Shown: one piece after another, positions 1 to 6,517 of the stretch
How the letters are laid out: every line of letters begins with the position of its first letter
Position numbering within the stretch: position 1 is the first letter of the stretch
NCBI GenBank assembly: GCA_029243665.1
Contig: JAQWRO010000111.1
Coordinates: 1-6,812, forward strand
DNA from: Gammaproteobacteria bacterium
GTDB taxonomy: Bacteria; Pseudomonadota; Gammaproteobacteria; Comchoanobacterales; Comchoanobacteraceae
Length of the DNA stretch: 6,812 nt
Direction of reading: 5' to 3'
Position numbers and translations under genes: made by a program
Notes under the pieces: generated by a model
The model's input: the letters and a program-made list of their open reading frames with translations, nothing else
Database searches by the model: none
What the model was told of the DNA's origin: nothing

Positions 1-307
1 TACTGATTGGCAAAGACACCAATTTAGAAAAACAAATTCTGGTATTTTACAAAAAGGGTGGTGGCAACTAAGTAGACACCCAAATTATTTTTTTGAATTA
101 GTGATGTGGTTTTCTTTTGCAGGCATTGCACTTATACAACCATTAGGTATAATTGCGTTCATTTCACCCCTGTTACTCTTATTGATCATGCTAAGAATCA
201 CAATTCCAGTCACCGAGACATATGCTTTAAAAAATAATCCCGAAGCGTACAAAAAGTATCAACATTCCACCTCAAAACTGGTACCCTTATTTAAAAGGAG
301 TGATTAA
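1..307 (+). CDS. DUF1295 family membrane protein, C-terminal part (5' end outside window)
   Basis: The reading frame is open from the left edge (first full codon at base 2) to a TAA at 305-307, giving the last 101 residues of a longer protein. The GTG at 101 is internal, because the conserved family motif SRHPNYFFE lies upstream of it, at about bases 71-97. That motif, followed by one or two hydrophobic helices and a short tail with EAYKKYQ, is the C-terminal signature of DUF1295 / steroid 5-alpha-reductase-like integral membrane proteins. The family is related to isoprenylcysteine methyltransferases and enoyl/steroid reductases, but most bacterial members have no proven reaction. The stop is one base before the next start, so it is probably cotranscribed with the DUF2177 gene. 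In many proteobacteria these two families occur near cyclopropane-lipid or DUF1365 genes (general knowledge; not visible here). Family assignment is confident; function is unknown. Confidence 0.8.
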   Translation, partial: TDWQRHQFRKTNSGILQKGWWQLSRHPNYFFELVMWFSFAGIALIQPLGIIAFISPLLLLLIMLRITIPVTETYALKNNPEAYKKYQHSTSKLVPLFKRSD

Positions 308-308
308 T

Positions 309-713
309 ATGAACCGATATCTACCTGCATTAACGGCTATGGGCATCATGTTAGTTTTAGATGCTATATGGATATCGTGCGTAGCGCATCCAGCTTATGC
401 CAATACCGTTGGACAGTTGTTAAGAAGTTTTGACCAAAACATCTTTATCATATTTGTTGTGATTGGGGTATACGTGCTAATGGTTGCTGGCCTTATGGTT
501 TTTGTGATCCCAAAAGTACACGGCATGGGAACCTTGCATACAGTCATGTATTCTGGTTTTTTTGGCCTGATTGTCTATGGGGTATTTGCGATGACAAATT
601 ATGCCATTTTAGCACCATGGACTGTTGAATTACTATTGGTTGATACGATATGGGGTTTTGTTTTATATAGTGTAACCACAGTATCCCTTAAAACAATCTT
701 TCCTAATATTTAA
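309..713 (+). CDS. DUF2177 family four-helix membrane protein
   Basis: The product is a 134-residue hydrophobic protein with four predicted membrane segments at about residues 6-26, 45-68, 77-98 and 105-127. Family-like motifs are visible: LDAIW (17-21) in helix 1, a conserved stretch from YGVFAMTNYA (90-99) through to W104, and VDTIWGF (111-117). These match DUF2177, an uncharacterised inner-membrane family. I chose the ATG at 309 because AGGAG at 296-300 sits 8 bases upstream. An in-frame GTG at 300 would overlap this Shine-Dalgarno sequence and the previous gene. The ribosome site lies in the last codons of the DUF1295 gene and the ATG follows its stop by one base, so translational coupling is likely. 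No terminator is visible after it, so some transcription could continue into rpsT. No function can be assigned. Confidence 0.85.
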   Translation: MNRYLPALTAMGIMLVLDAIWISCVAHPAYANTVGQLLRSFDQNIFIIFVVIGVYVLMVAGLMVFVIPKVHGMGTLHTVMYSGFFGLIVYGVFAMTNYAILAPWTVELLLVDTIWGFVLYSVTTVSLKTIFPNI

Positions 714-721
714 AAAAACGT

Positions 722-749
722 TTGAAAGACAAGTAATTTATGATAATAT
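722..749 (+). promoter_or_regulatory. Probable rpsT promoter
   Basis: In the 62-base gap before rpsT there is a TTGAAA box at 722-727 (5 of 6 matches to the -35 consensus) and an AT-rich TGATAATAT stretch at 741-749 that can serve as a -10. Spacing is about 14-16 bases depending on which hexamer is used, which is a little short. The position fits a short leader ahead of rpsT. This is inferred from consensus only. Confidence 0.4.
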
Positions 750-775
750 AGTTCTTTATATATTTTGAGGATAAT

Positions 776-1045
776 ATGGCCAACACAGCACAAGCACGAA
801 AAAGAGTAAAGCAAGCCAATAAGCGACGCACATCTAATATGAGTCAGCGTTCTTCAATGCGTACTTCCATTAAGCAATTCATTAAAAACATTGAAACAAA
901 TAATGTAGACCAAGCGAAAGCACAAGCCAATGAGATGTTCTCGAAAATCGACAACATGGCAGGCAAAAAGTTAATTCATGCGAATAAAGCAGCTCGCTTG
1001 AAAAAACGCTTGAATCTTCAACTTAAAAAAGCAACTCAAGCATAA
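776..1045 (+). CDS. rpsT: 30S ribosomal protein S20
   Basis: S20 is a primary 16S rRNA-binding protein of the small subunit that helps fold the 5' domain and helix 44. The 89-residue, lysine/arginine-rich sequence starts MANTAQARKRVKQ, which is the typical S20 N-terminus. It also carries the conserved NMAGKKLIHANKAARLKKRL pattern near the C-terminus (residues 60-79), and its length is normal for the family. The ATG at 776 has TGAGG at 766-770, 5 bases upstream. Unlike E. coli rpsT, which uses a UUG start in its autoregulation, the start here is ATG. The gene is transcribed alone towards obgE, and only 4 bases separate the two stop codons, so its terminator must lie inside the obgE 3' end (see the hairpin at 1091-1130). 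Confidence 0.98.
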   Translation: MANTAQARKRVKQANKRRTSNMSQRSSMRTSIKQFIKNIETNNVDQAKAQANEMFSKIDNMAGKKLIHANKAARLKKRLNLQLKKATQA

Positions 1046-1049
1046 ATTA

Positions 1050-2051
1050 TCAACTTTCTTTTGCTTCCCACCAGGTTTGAAGCGTATCTAAAAATATCGG
1101 CAACCCATCTTTGGTTATTGCCGATATTTTAAATTTATAGTCATATTTCTTATCAAGACTCATCTCATCTAACCAATCTACATCATTTGGCATTGTATCA
1201 ATTTTATTGAAAATCAACCAACATGGCTTATCCTTCAAAGCATCACTATACGAAGCCAATTCATTTTCTATAACTTTTATTTGCGACTGCACTTCATCAT
1301 GATCACCGCTAGATATATCAACAATGTGCAATAGTAACTCGCATCTTGATAGATGTCTTAAAAATTGGAAGCCAAGACCCGCGCCCTGAGACGCTAACTC
1401 AATAAGGCCTGGTATGTCAGCCACTACAACTGGCTTATCTGCCGTTTGAACTACACCTAACTGAGGCGTTAATGTTGTAAATGGATAATCTGCAACCTTA
1501 GGTTTTGCCGCAGAAATGCCGCGCAATAAAGATGACTTGCCTGCATTAGGCATTCCTAAAAGGCCGACATTTGCCAACAAACGAAGCTCAAGACGCAAAT
1601 CATAAAACTCCCCAGGAAATCCTTTCGTAGTCTTTCTAGGAGCTCTATTGGTGCTAGACTTATAATGTGCATTACCAAACCCAGGATCACCACCTTTGGC
1701 AATAATGATTTCCTGTCCCTCTTCCTTCAAGTCTATAACAAGTTCATTCGTTGTTTGCTCAAAGATGAGCGTCCCAACAGGCACTTCAATCACCTCATCT
1801 TTCCCTTTACCACCTGTTAACAAGGAACCCTTACCATGCTGCCCTGATTGCGCCCTTATGATGCTTCTATATCGTAAATCCATTAACGTGTGTCTATTTC
1901 CACATGCGCGAACAATGACATGACCACCTCGACCACCATTTCCGCCATCTGGGCCACCAAACTGGATGAATTTTTCACGCCTAAAGCTCATACAGCCATT
2001 ACCACCCTTCCCAGCAACAACTTGTATGGTGACTTCATCTAAAAACTTCAT
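1050..2051 (-). CDS. obgE: Obg family GTPase ObgE/CgtA
   Basis: ObgE is an essential GTPase that binds the 50S subunit and acts in late ribosome assembly and in growth and (p)ppGpp responses. The protein has 333 residues. The N-terminal glycine-rich Obg fold covers about 1-158, with the FGGPDGGNGGRGG segment at 31-43. The G domain follows: G1 GMPNAGKSS (166-174), switch I DYPFTTLTP (188-196), G3 DIPG (212-215), G4 NKID (282-285) and G5 SAI (310-312). It ends right after the G domain, so it lacks the OCT domain of some Gram-positive homologues and the acidic tail of E. coli ObgE (390 residues); about 340 residues is common in other gammaproteobacteria. One oddity is in the usually strict DIPGLIEGA block, where residue 219 is Leu in place of Gly. 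The ATG at 2051 has a weak AGG at 2058-2060. A strong terminator separates it from rpmA, so expression needs readthrough or an unseen promoter. Confidence 0.97.
   Translation of the reverse strand: MKFLDEVTIQVVAGKGGNGCMSFRREKFIQFGGPDGGNGGRGGHVIVRACGNRHTLMDLRYRSIIRAQSGQHGKGSLLTGGKGKDEVIEVPVGTLIFEQTTNELVIDLKEEGQEIIIAKGGDPGFGNAHYKSSTNRAPRKTTKGFPGEFYDLRLELRLLANVGLLGMPNAGKSSLLRGISAAKPKVADYPFTTLTPQLGVVQTADKPVVVADIPGLIELASQGAGLGFQFLRHLSRCELLLHIVDISSGDHDEVQSQIKVIENELASYSDALKDKPCWLIFNKIDTMPNDVDWLDEMSLDKKYDYKFKISAITKDGLPIFLDTLQTWWEAKES
1091..1130 (+). terminator. 13-bp hairpin, probable rpsT terminator inside the obgE 3' end
   Basis: A perfect 13-bp inverted repeat (AAAATATCGGCAA at 1091-1103, TTGCCGATATTTT at 1118-1130) encloses a 14-base loop. 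It lies 46 bases past the rpsT stop and within obgE codons for about residues 308-320. The outer A/T pairs would give a short U run on the + strand transcript and one U more on the - strand transcript. With only 4 bases between the convergent stops, this is the best candidate for ending rpsT transcription. It may also slow transcription of the obgE 3' end. The loop is rather large and the U run sits in the stem, so strength is uncertain. Confidence 0.55.
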
Positions 2052-2060
2052 AATCTACCT

Positions 2061-2086
2061 AAAAAAAAAGGGAGGCTAGGCCTCCC
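2061..2086 (-). terminator. Intrinsic terminator after rpmA, immediately upstream of obgE
   Basis: On the - strand the sequence reads GGGAGGC, a 3-base loop, GCCTCCC (stem arms 2080-2086 and 2070-2076), followed by nine T (2061-2069). This is a textbook Rho-independent terminator for transcripts coming from rplU-rpmA. On the + strand the hairpin is followed by TGTAAAAAAA, not T residues, so it acts in one direction only. It ends 9 bases before the obgE ribosome site region and 18 bases from the obgE start, so it also forms the obgE leader. Confidence 0.9.
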
Positions 2087-2102
2087 TGTAAAAAAAGACT
2101 TT

Positions 2103-2372
2103 TTAAGCTGCTTGCTCTTGAACTGGATCAATTGCAATCACAACTTGCTTAGAGCCTCGGCGTGTATATTTAACAATGCCAGACTTAAGCGCAAATACTG
2201 TATAATCTCTACCAACACCTACATATTTACCAGCATGATAAGTGTACCCTCTTTGACGTACAATAATCTCACCAGCCAAGACTAGTTGACCATCTTGTCT
2301 TTTGACGCCAAGGTACTTTGGATTTGAATCTCTTCCGTTCTTGGTACTACCACCAGCTTTTTTATGTGCCAT
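2103..2372 (-). CDS. rpmA: 50S ribosomal protein L27
   Basis: L27 lies near the peptidyl-transferase centre, where its N-terminal tail helps position tRNA substrates. The product is 89 residues (E. coli L27 has 85). It starts MAHKKAGGSTKNGRDSNPK, the highly conserved L27 N-terminus with no extra cleaved leader of the Firmicutes type. It also has the LAGEIIVRQRG (32-42) and FHAG-like YHAGKYVGVGRDYTVFA (45-61) core. GAGGG at 2379-2383 lies 6 bases upstream of the ATG, within the last codons of rplU. The A of the start codon is the last base of the rplU stop (TAATG), so translation is probably coupled. A strong terminator follows 17 bases after the stop. Confidence 0.98.
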   Translation of the reverse strand: MAHKKAGGSTKNGRDSNPKYLGVKRQDGQLVLAGEIIVRQRGYTYHAGKYVGVGRDYTVFALKSGIVKYTRRGSKQVVIAIDPVQEQAA

Positions 2373-2695
2373 TATATACCCTCTATTTTCTCAATTTTAA
2401 CTTGTGTTAACATTTGGCGATGACCATGTGTTCTAAGATAATTCTTACGTCTTTTAAATTTAATAACGCGAATCTTCTTATCTTTGAACTGTTTCACAAC
2501 TGTTGCTTGAACAGTTACTTTATCTAGATATGGTGTGCCAATCTTAAAGTCACCCTTCTCAGAAAGGATCACTAATACACGATCGAACTTTACGGTTTTA
2601 CCTTCTTCAACGTCTAATTTTTCTACGTTATAAGTTTTACCAGTTTGAAATTTAAACTGCTTTCCACCTGTTTCAACAATTGCATAAGCACTCAT
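2372..2695 (-). CDS. rplU: 50S ribosomal protein L21
   Basis: L21 binds 23S rRNA in the large subunit. I start it at the ATG at 2695, giving 107 residues beginning MSAYAIVETGGKQFKF, which matches the conserved N-terminus (MYAVIxxGGKQ in other species). An in-frame GTG at 2707 would add four residues, but it falls in the likely ribosome site (GTGAGA, 2702-2707). The basic segment FKRRKNYLRTHGHRQ (about 80-94) is the usual L21 signature near the C-terminus. The length fits the family (103 in E. coli). It heads the rplU-rpmA pair with a one-base stop/start overlap, and a probable promoter lies just upstream. Confidence 0.97.
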   Translation of the reverse strand: MSAYAIVETGGKQFKFQTGKTYNVEKLDVEEGKTVKFDRVLVILSEKGDFKIGTPYLDKVTVQATVVKQFKDKKIRVIKFKRRKNYLRTHGHRQMLTQVKIEKIEGI

Positions 2696-2716
2696 AGTAA
2701 TTCTCACAAAAACAAC

Positions 2717-2745
2717 ATAATAGACTAATTATAGAACAAAATCAA
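2717..2745 (-). promoter_or_regulatory. Probable rplU-rpmA promoter
   Basis: On the - strand TTGATT (2740-2745) and TATTAT (2717-2722) are separated by exactly 17 bases in the 50-base gap between rph and rplU. They match the sigma-70 boxes at 4 of 6 and 5 of 6 positions. A perfect TATAAT (2729-2734 on the same strand) lies between them, but I see no good -35 for it. Either would give a short leader before the rplU start. The promoter would let the ribosomal genes be expressed independently of the upstream genes. Confidence 0.5.
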
Positions 2746-2746
2746 C

Positions 2747-3463
2747 TTAACTAAGCGCTTTTTGTTGCGCAGCACGTATTTTTTTAATCCCTGCTTGTGC
2801 TAGATCAAGCATTTCATTAAGTTCATTACGATTAATTGCTTTATTCTCTGCTGTTCCCTGAACCTCAACCACTTCATCACGATCATTCATAACCAGGTTT
2901 AAATCCACATCCATTGAGCTATCTTCTTCATAATCTAAGTCCAAATAAAATGCACCATCTTTATATCCAACAGAAACGGATGAAATAAAACAATTCAAAG
3001 GGTCTTTCAGTAAAATTTTATCATATTGAAGCTTTCTAAGCGCCAATACCAGTGCAACCATCGCACCATTGATTGCAGCCACTCTTGTACCACCATCTGC
3101 TTGCAACACATCACAATCAACTTGTATGGTTCTTTCACCCAATGCTTTTAGATCAATACTCTGTCTGAGAGACCGACTAATTAAACGCTGAATCTCTATA
3201 CTTCTAGCAGCTTGCTTTCCTCTTGCAGATTCTCTATCACTTCTGGTATGCGTTGCTCTTGGCAACATGGCATATTCAGCAGTCAACCATCCTTTCTTTT
3301 GGTCTTTTAAAAACTTAGGTACCGATTCTGTAACACTTACATTACACAAGACGATGGTACCACCCATTTTAATTAAACAACTGCCTTCACCATATCCGTA
3401 AGCAGGTGATTCTATTTCTAACGTCCTTAGCATATCTAAGGGACGGTTATTTAACCTTTTCAT
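2747..3463 (-). CDS. rph: Ribonuclease PH
   Basis: RNase PH is a phosphate-dependent 3'-5' exoribonuclease that trims tRNA precursors and takes part in rRNA 3'-end turnover. It works as a hexamer in the cytoplasm. The 238-residue product has the full family length. Visible motifs are KGWLTAEYAMLPRATHTR (57-74), RESARGKQ (77-84), EIQRLISRSLR (90-100), DCDVLQADGGTR (116-127, phosphate-binding GGTR) and EEDSSMDVD (179-187). D181 and D187 in the last motif correspond in spacing to the catalytic Asp pair of E. coli RNase PH. VVEVQGTAE (198-206) is also present. No residue I would expect to be essential is missing. The ATG at 3463 has GAAGG at 3472-3476, 8 bases upstream and inside the preceding gene. 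It overlaps that gene's stop by four bases (ATGA). Unlike the common rph-pyrE arrangement of enterobacteria, it sits directly ahead of rplU. Confidence 0.97.
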   Translation of the reverse strand: MKRLNNRPLDMLRTLEIESPAYGYGEGSCLIKMGGTIVLCNVSVTESVPKFLKDQKKGWLTAEYAMLPRATHTRSDRESARGKQAARSIEIQRLISRSLRQSIDLKALGERTIQVDCDVLQADGGTRVAAINGAMVALVLALRKLQYDKILLKDPLNCFISSVSVGYKDGAFYLDLDYEEDSSMDVDLNLVMNDRDEVVEVQGTAENKAINRNELNEMLDLAQAGIKKIRAAQQKALS

Positions 3464-4167
3464 GATTCAAACCTTCTATTTTCAATAACATTCGGTACAT
3501 TTTCTTCTAACAATTTATCAACTTTCATCGCCATGGGCTGGTAAGACCATGGACGTCTGGGATAAATACGGTCATTGACAACCTGATGTTGATCCCACTG
3601 ATGTGTCGTTAATACACATGATTTTGCGAAATCAGGCACTGTAAACTCTTTCTCTAGTGCTATGCACCCACCCAAGAATAAATCTATGTACGATTGTGGA
3701 ATCAAGTATGAATCATCCACATCAACTGCAGCTTCTTTTACAACATAAATCCAAATACTTGCATCTGTCTGCAGGCTTATGGCATCTGAATAAAGTTTAA
3801 CTGCATTTGGTGCAACCTGCTTTCTGCAATAACCAGATTCTCTTTTATCTAGAACCGCAATGTCTTTTTCATCTAGCTCAATGATGACTGCATTCATGGA
3901 CGATGATTCATCCTGATAGACCGCCAACATCGCTGATTTCAAACCATAAAGATTATAAGTAAAATCAAAAGATCGCCTAAACCCTCTCACCTCAACTGGT
4001 TCAAATGCACCATGGTCTTTGATGGAAGCATCTAGCGACTGCTCACTCATAAGACTCCCATAACCAATCAGGAAGCTCTTGCCATGGGACTCAGGACGAC
4101 AATCATCCCCAATCGCATAGTTTAAACAAACTGATAGCACAACAAGTGCACAATTGAATAGCCTCAT
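3460..4167 (-). CDS. Gamma-glutamylcyclotransferase-like protein with probable signal peptide
   Basis: Proteins with this fold release 5-oxoproline from gamma-glutamyl compounds such as glutathione or gamma-glutamyl amines. The 235-residue product has IGYGSLM at 34-40, the glycine-rich substrate/oxyanion loop of the family. LDKRESGYCRK (106-116) follows, where E110 is in the position of the catalytic Glu. Both key elements are present in the right order, about 70 residues apart. PQSYIDLFLGG (157-167) and DRIYPRRPW (199-207) towards the C-terminus resemble segments seen in AIG2/GGCT-like proteins. Residues 1-20 (basic start, then a hydrophobic run ending AIG before DDC) look like a cleavable signal peptide, which is unusual for this mostly cytosolic family; no lipobox is seen. 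No strong Shine-Dalgarno precedes the ATG, which lies 16 bases after the IcmD-like gene, so coupling is possible. It overlaps rph by ATGA. Substrate is unknown. Confidence 0.75.
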   Translation of the reverse strand: MRLFNCALVVLSVCLNYAIGDDCRPESHGKSFLIGYGSLMSEQSLDASIKDHGAFEPVEVRGFRRSFDFTYNLYGLKSAMLAVYQDESSSMNAVIIELDEKDIAVLDKRESGYCRKQVAPNAVKLYSDAISLQTDASIWIYVVKEAAVDVDDSYLIPQSYIDLFLGGCIALEKEFTVPDFAKSCVLTTHQWDQHQVVNDRIYPRRPWSYQPMAMKVDKLLEENVPNVIENRRFES

Positions 4168-4183
4168 TAAACAATGAACCGAA

Positions 4184-4579
4184 TTAAATGTAGTGGCCTG
4201 GGATGCTACTCACCACATCAGATTTGTTACCTGGCAATTCAGCAATTGAACCAGATACACCAGCTGACATGGATTCATCACCAAATAAGCTCTCACCTGC
4301 TGGCTTAATAAAACCAGGTAAGAATATTAAAGCTACGGAAATGGCGACCATTGCAAAAGGTGTTCCAATTGTAATTTGTGATGGGTTATCTTTATGTTGC
4401 TTAAACTTGAAAATTGCTGCAACAAAGAAGCAGATCCCAGCAATAAAAGCAGTACCAACAATTAACATAGCAAAAAACTTATATTGCTCTAAAAGCCCAA
4501 CTGCCAATCTTCCCAAACCTAATTGATTTGAGGCCCATGCGGATGAAGTTCCGCCTAAAAGAATTAATAATTTATACAT
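4184..4579 (-). CDS. IcmD/DotP-like type IVB secretion membrane protein
   Basis: The 131-residue protein has a probable signal peptide (1-16, ending AWA), a first membrane segment at about 35-57, a charged loop and a second membrane segment at about 73-91. The loop and second helix read FKFKQHKDNPSQITIGTP (57-74) and ALIFLPGFIKPAGESLFG (83-100). To my memory these closely resemble IcmD/DotP of the Legionella and Coxiella Dot/Icm system, a small inner-membrane component of unclear mechanism. The length is also right (about 130). The tail after residue 100 is Ser/Gly-rich. AAGGTG at 4585-4590 precedes the ATG. It is 28 bases downstream of htpG with no terminator between them, so it probably shares the htpG transcript. 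DotE/IcmC and DotV have related topology, but the KQHKDNP loop favours IcmD. The role in this organism is inferred, and it could be a paralogue rather than the core subunit. Confidence 0.75.
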   Translation of the reverse strand: MYKLLILLGGTSSAWASNQLGLGRLAVGLLEQYKFFAMLIVGTAFIAGICFFVAAIFKFKQHKDNPSQITIGTPFAMVAISVALIFLPGFIKPAGESLFGDESMSAGVSGSIAELPGNKSDVVSSIPGHYI

Positions 4580-4607
4580 AGTTTCACCTTATTTTGTTAG
4601 CTTATCA

Positions 4608-6491
4608 TTATCCACTGTTTGCTTCAACTAGCATCAGATCATTAACAAGTTTAACAAAATTGGCAGGATGTTCAATGTTTTCTCCATCCATCAACTGTGC
4701 TTGTCCCATTAATAACTTCGCCCAATTTGAAAATTGCTCATCGTTTTGCTCATCAGCCATACGTTTCACAATTGGATGTGACATATTAAGCTCTAAAATT
4801 GGCTTAGCTTCTGGTACCTCTTGACCTGCTTGAGCTAACATCCGTTTCAAATGACTACTCATTTCATTAGACTCACTGACCAAGCAGCAAGGTGACTCTG
4901 TTAATCTTGATGAAGCTTTAACGCTTTTAACTTGATCTTTTAGCACAGTTTCAACCTGCTTTAAGACTACATCATTTTGCTTATCATCTTTTTCTTTAGT
5001 AGCATCCTCTTTATCATCCTTAGATGGCGCATCTAATTCAGCATGCACAACAGATTGTAAATCTATGCCATCATATTGGTTTAATTGACCAATCATCCAT
5101 TCATCGATGCGCTCATCAAGCACAAGTACTTCAATGCCTTTTTTATTGAAAATCTCTAGATAAGGACTTTGATTTGCTGCGGCTCTTTGATCACATGTAA
5201 TATAGTAAATTTTGTTTTGATCATCTTGCATATTTGCTTTATATTCTGCAAAACTTACCCATTCATCTTTTAAAGATGTTTTGAATCTTAATAGATCAAC
5301 GATTGTATCTTTATTTTGAAAATCCTCAACAACACCTTCTTTAAGTAAAGAGCCATATTTTGACCAAAAGTCTTCATATTTTTCTTTATCTTCTTTTGCT
5401 AAATCATTTAACAACCCTAATACCTTTTTGGCGATAGAATTTTTTATTTGATTAACGATAGCATTTTTCTGTAGCATTTCACGAGAGACATTTAGTGATA
5501 AATCTTCACTATCCACCATACCTTTAATAAATCTTAAATAAAGCGGTAAAAAGGCATCTTGTTGGTCTAGAATAAATACTCTTTGTACATATAATTTCAA
5601 TCCATGCGCTATTTCTCTGTTCCACAAATCAAATGGGGGCTCTTTTGGAATAAAGACAATACTATTAAAGCTTGTTTTACCCTCTACTCTAAAGTCTCCA
5701 GTTAGCATAGGTGGACTTGGGTCATGATGTGACAAATGCTGATAAAATTGATCATATTGATCTTGAGTAATGTCTTTTTTACTTATTGTCCATAGTGCTT
5801 TAGCATCATTTACAACAACTGGTTCTAGTGCTTTTGTTTCTTTAGCTTCTTTTTCATCTTCAGTTGATACAGGTGGCTCATACATTGTGATTGGAAAAGC
5901 TATAAAATTTGAATGTTTTGTGACAATGTTTTTTAAATTCCAATACGTATTAAACTGTGTTTTTTTATCATCTTTTAAAATCAATCTAACTGACGTGCCC
6001 TCTTCAATTGAGTCATCTTGTTCAATTGCATATTTATTTTCTGAAGTTTTAGTTTTCCAAACCCACCCTTGAGAATCACCAATTTTTTTAGATTTTACTA
6101 TGACTTCTTTTGCAACAACAAAAGAGGCATAAAAACCAACACCAAATTGTCCAATTAACTGACTTTTATCGGTGCCTTCTTTTAATTTAGATAGCAATTC
6201 TTTTGTTCCTGAGTGTGCAATCTGACCAAGATTATTTATAAGATCATCTTGATTCATACCGATACCATTATCAATGACTTCAATTGAATCATCATCGAAT
6301 TTAATTTCTATGCCATATTTAGCAGCTTTGTTTTGATCTTCTAAAGCAGCATGTCTTCTTTTTTCTAAAGCATCAGAAGCATTTGATAAAAGCTCCCTTA
6401 AGAAAATCTCGTCATTGGTATAGAGCGCATTTATTACAATATCTCTTACGCTTTCAACATCTGCACTAAAGCTTTTAGTTTTTGCTGTCAT
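4608..6491 (-). CDS. htpG: Molecular chaperone HtpG (bacterial Hsp90)
   Basis: HtpG is the ATP-driven homodimeric Hsp90 of the bacterial cytosol and helps client proteins fold or remodel together with DnaK. At 627 residues it is full length (E. coli has 624). The N-terminal GHKL ATPase domain shows EIFLRELLSNASDAL (28-42), with E33 and N37 as the expected catalytic/Mg-binding residues, IDNGIGM (73-79, nucleotide-contacting D74) and GQFGVGFYASF (114-124). The middle domain carries LSLNVSREMLQ (331-341) with its conserved arginine R337. The C-terminal dimerisation domain ends without an MEEVD tail, as in bacteria. A Lys/Asp-rich linker (about 487-506) separates the middle and C-terminal parts. 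The ATG at 6491 has AAAGGAG at 6500-6506, 8 bases upstream. A sigma-32-like promoter precedes it. It is divergent from one IcmD-like gene and followed by another. Confidence 0.98.
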   Translation of the reverse strand: MTAKTKSFSADVESVRDIVINALYTNDEIFLRELLSNASDALEKRRHAALEDQNKAAKYGIEIKFDDDSIEVIDNGIGMNQDDLINNLGQIAHSGTKELLSKLKEGTDKSQLIGQFGVGFYASFVVAKEVIVKSKKIGDSQGWVWKTKTSENKYAIEQDDSIEEGTSVRLILKDDKKTQFNTYWNLKNIVTKHSNFIAFPITMYEPPVSTEDEKEAKETKALEPVVVNDAKALWTISKKDITQDQYDQFYQHLSHHDPSPPMLTGDFRVEGKTSFNSIVFIPKEPPFDLWNREIAHGLKLYVQRVFILDQQDAFLPLYLRFIKGMVDSEDLSLNVSREMLQKNAIVNQIKNSIAKKVLGLLNDLAKEDKEKYEDFWSKYGSLLKEGVVEDFQNKDTIVDLLRFKTSLKDEWVSFAEYKANMQDDQNKIYYITCDQRAAANQSPYLEIFNKKGIEVLVLDERIDEWMIGQLNQYDGIDLQSVVHAELDAPSKDDKEDATKEKDDKQNDVVLKQVETVLKDQVKSVKASSRLTESPCCLVSESNEMSSHLKRMLAQAGQEVPEAKPILELNMSHPIVKRMADEQNDEQFSNWAKLLMGQAQLMDGENIEHPANFVKLVNDLMLVEANSG

Positions 6492-6517
6492 TTATTCATC
6501 TCCTTTAAACATTTTAT

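Noticed and set aside
300..308. GTG at 300 as start of the DUF2177 gene
   Set aside because: It would place the start on the last base of the AGGAG ribosome site; the ATG at 309 has ideal spacing.
1696..1923. 75-codon + strand open frame
   Set aside because: It lies wholly antisense to the well-conserved obgE G-rich domain, has no ribosome site and resembles no family.
2696..2707. GTG at 2707 as start of rplU
   Set aside because: The conserved L21 N-terminus begins at the ATG at 2695, and the GTGAGA is more likely the ribosome site.
4203..4526. 107-codon + strand open frame
   Set aside because: It is the antisense shadow of the IcmD-like gene, whose own frame has a signal peptide, family motifs and a Shine-Dalgarno site.
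4594..4824. 76-codon + strand open frame opposite the htpG 3' end
   Set aside because: It is antisense to the conserved C-terminal domain of HtpG, and its composition reflects the complementary strand.
5770..6072. 100-codon + strand open frame inside htpG
   Set aside because: It is antisense to conserved HtpG coding sequence, with no supporting start signal.
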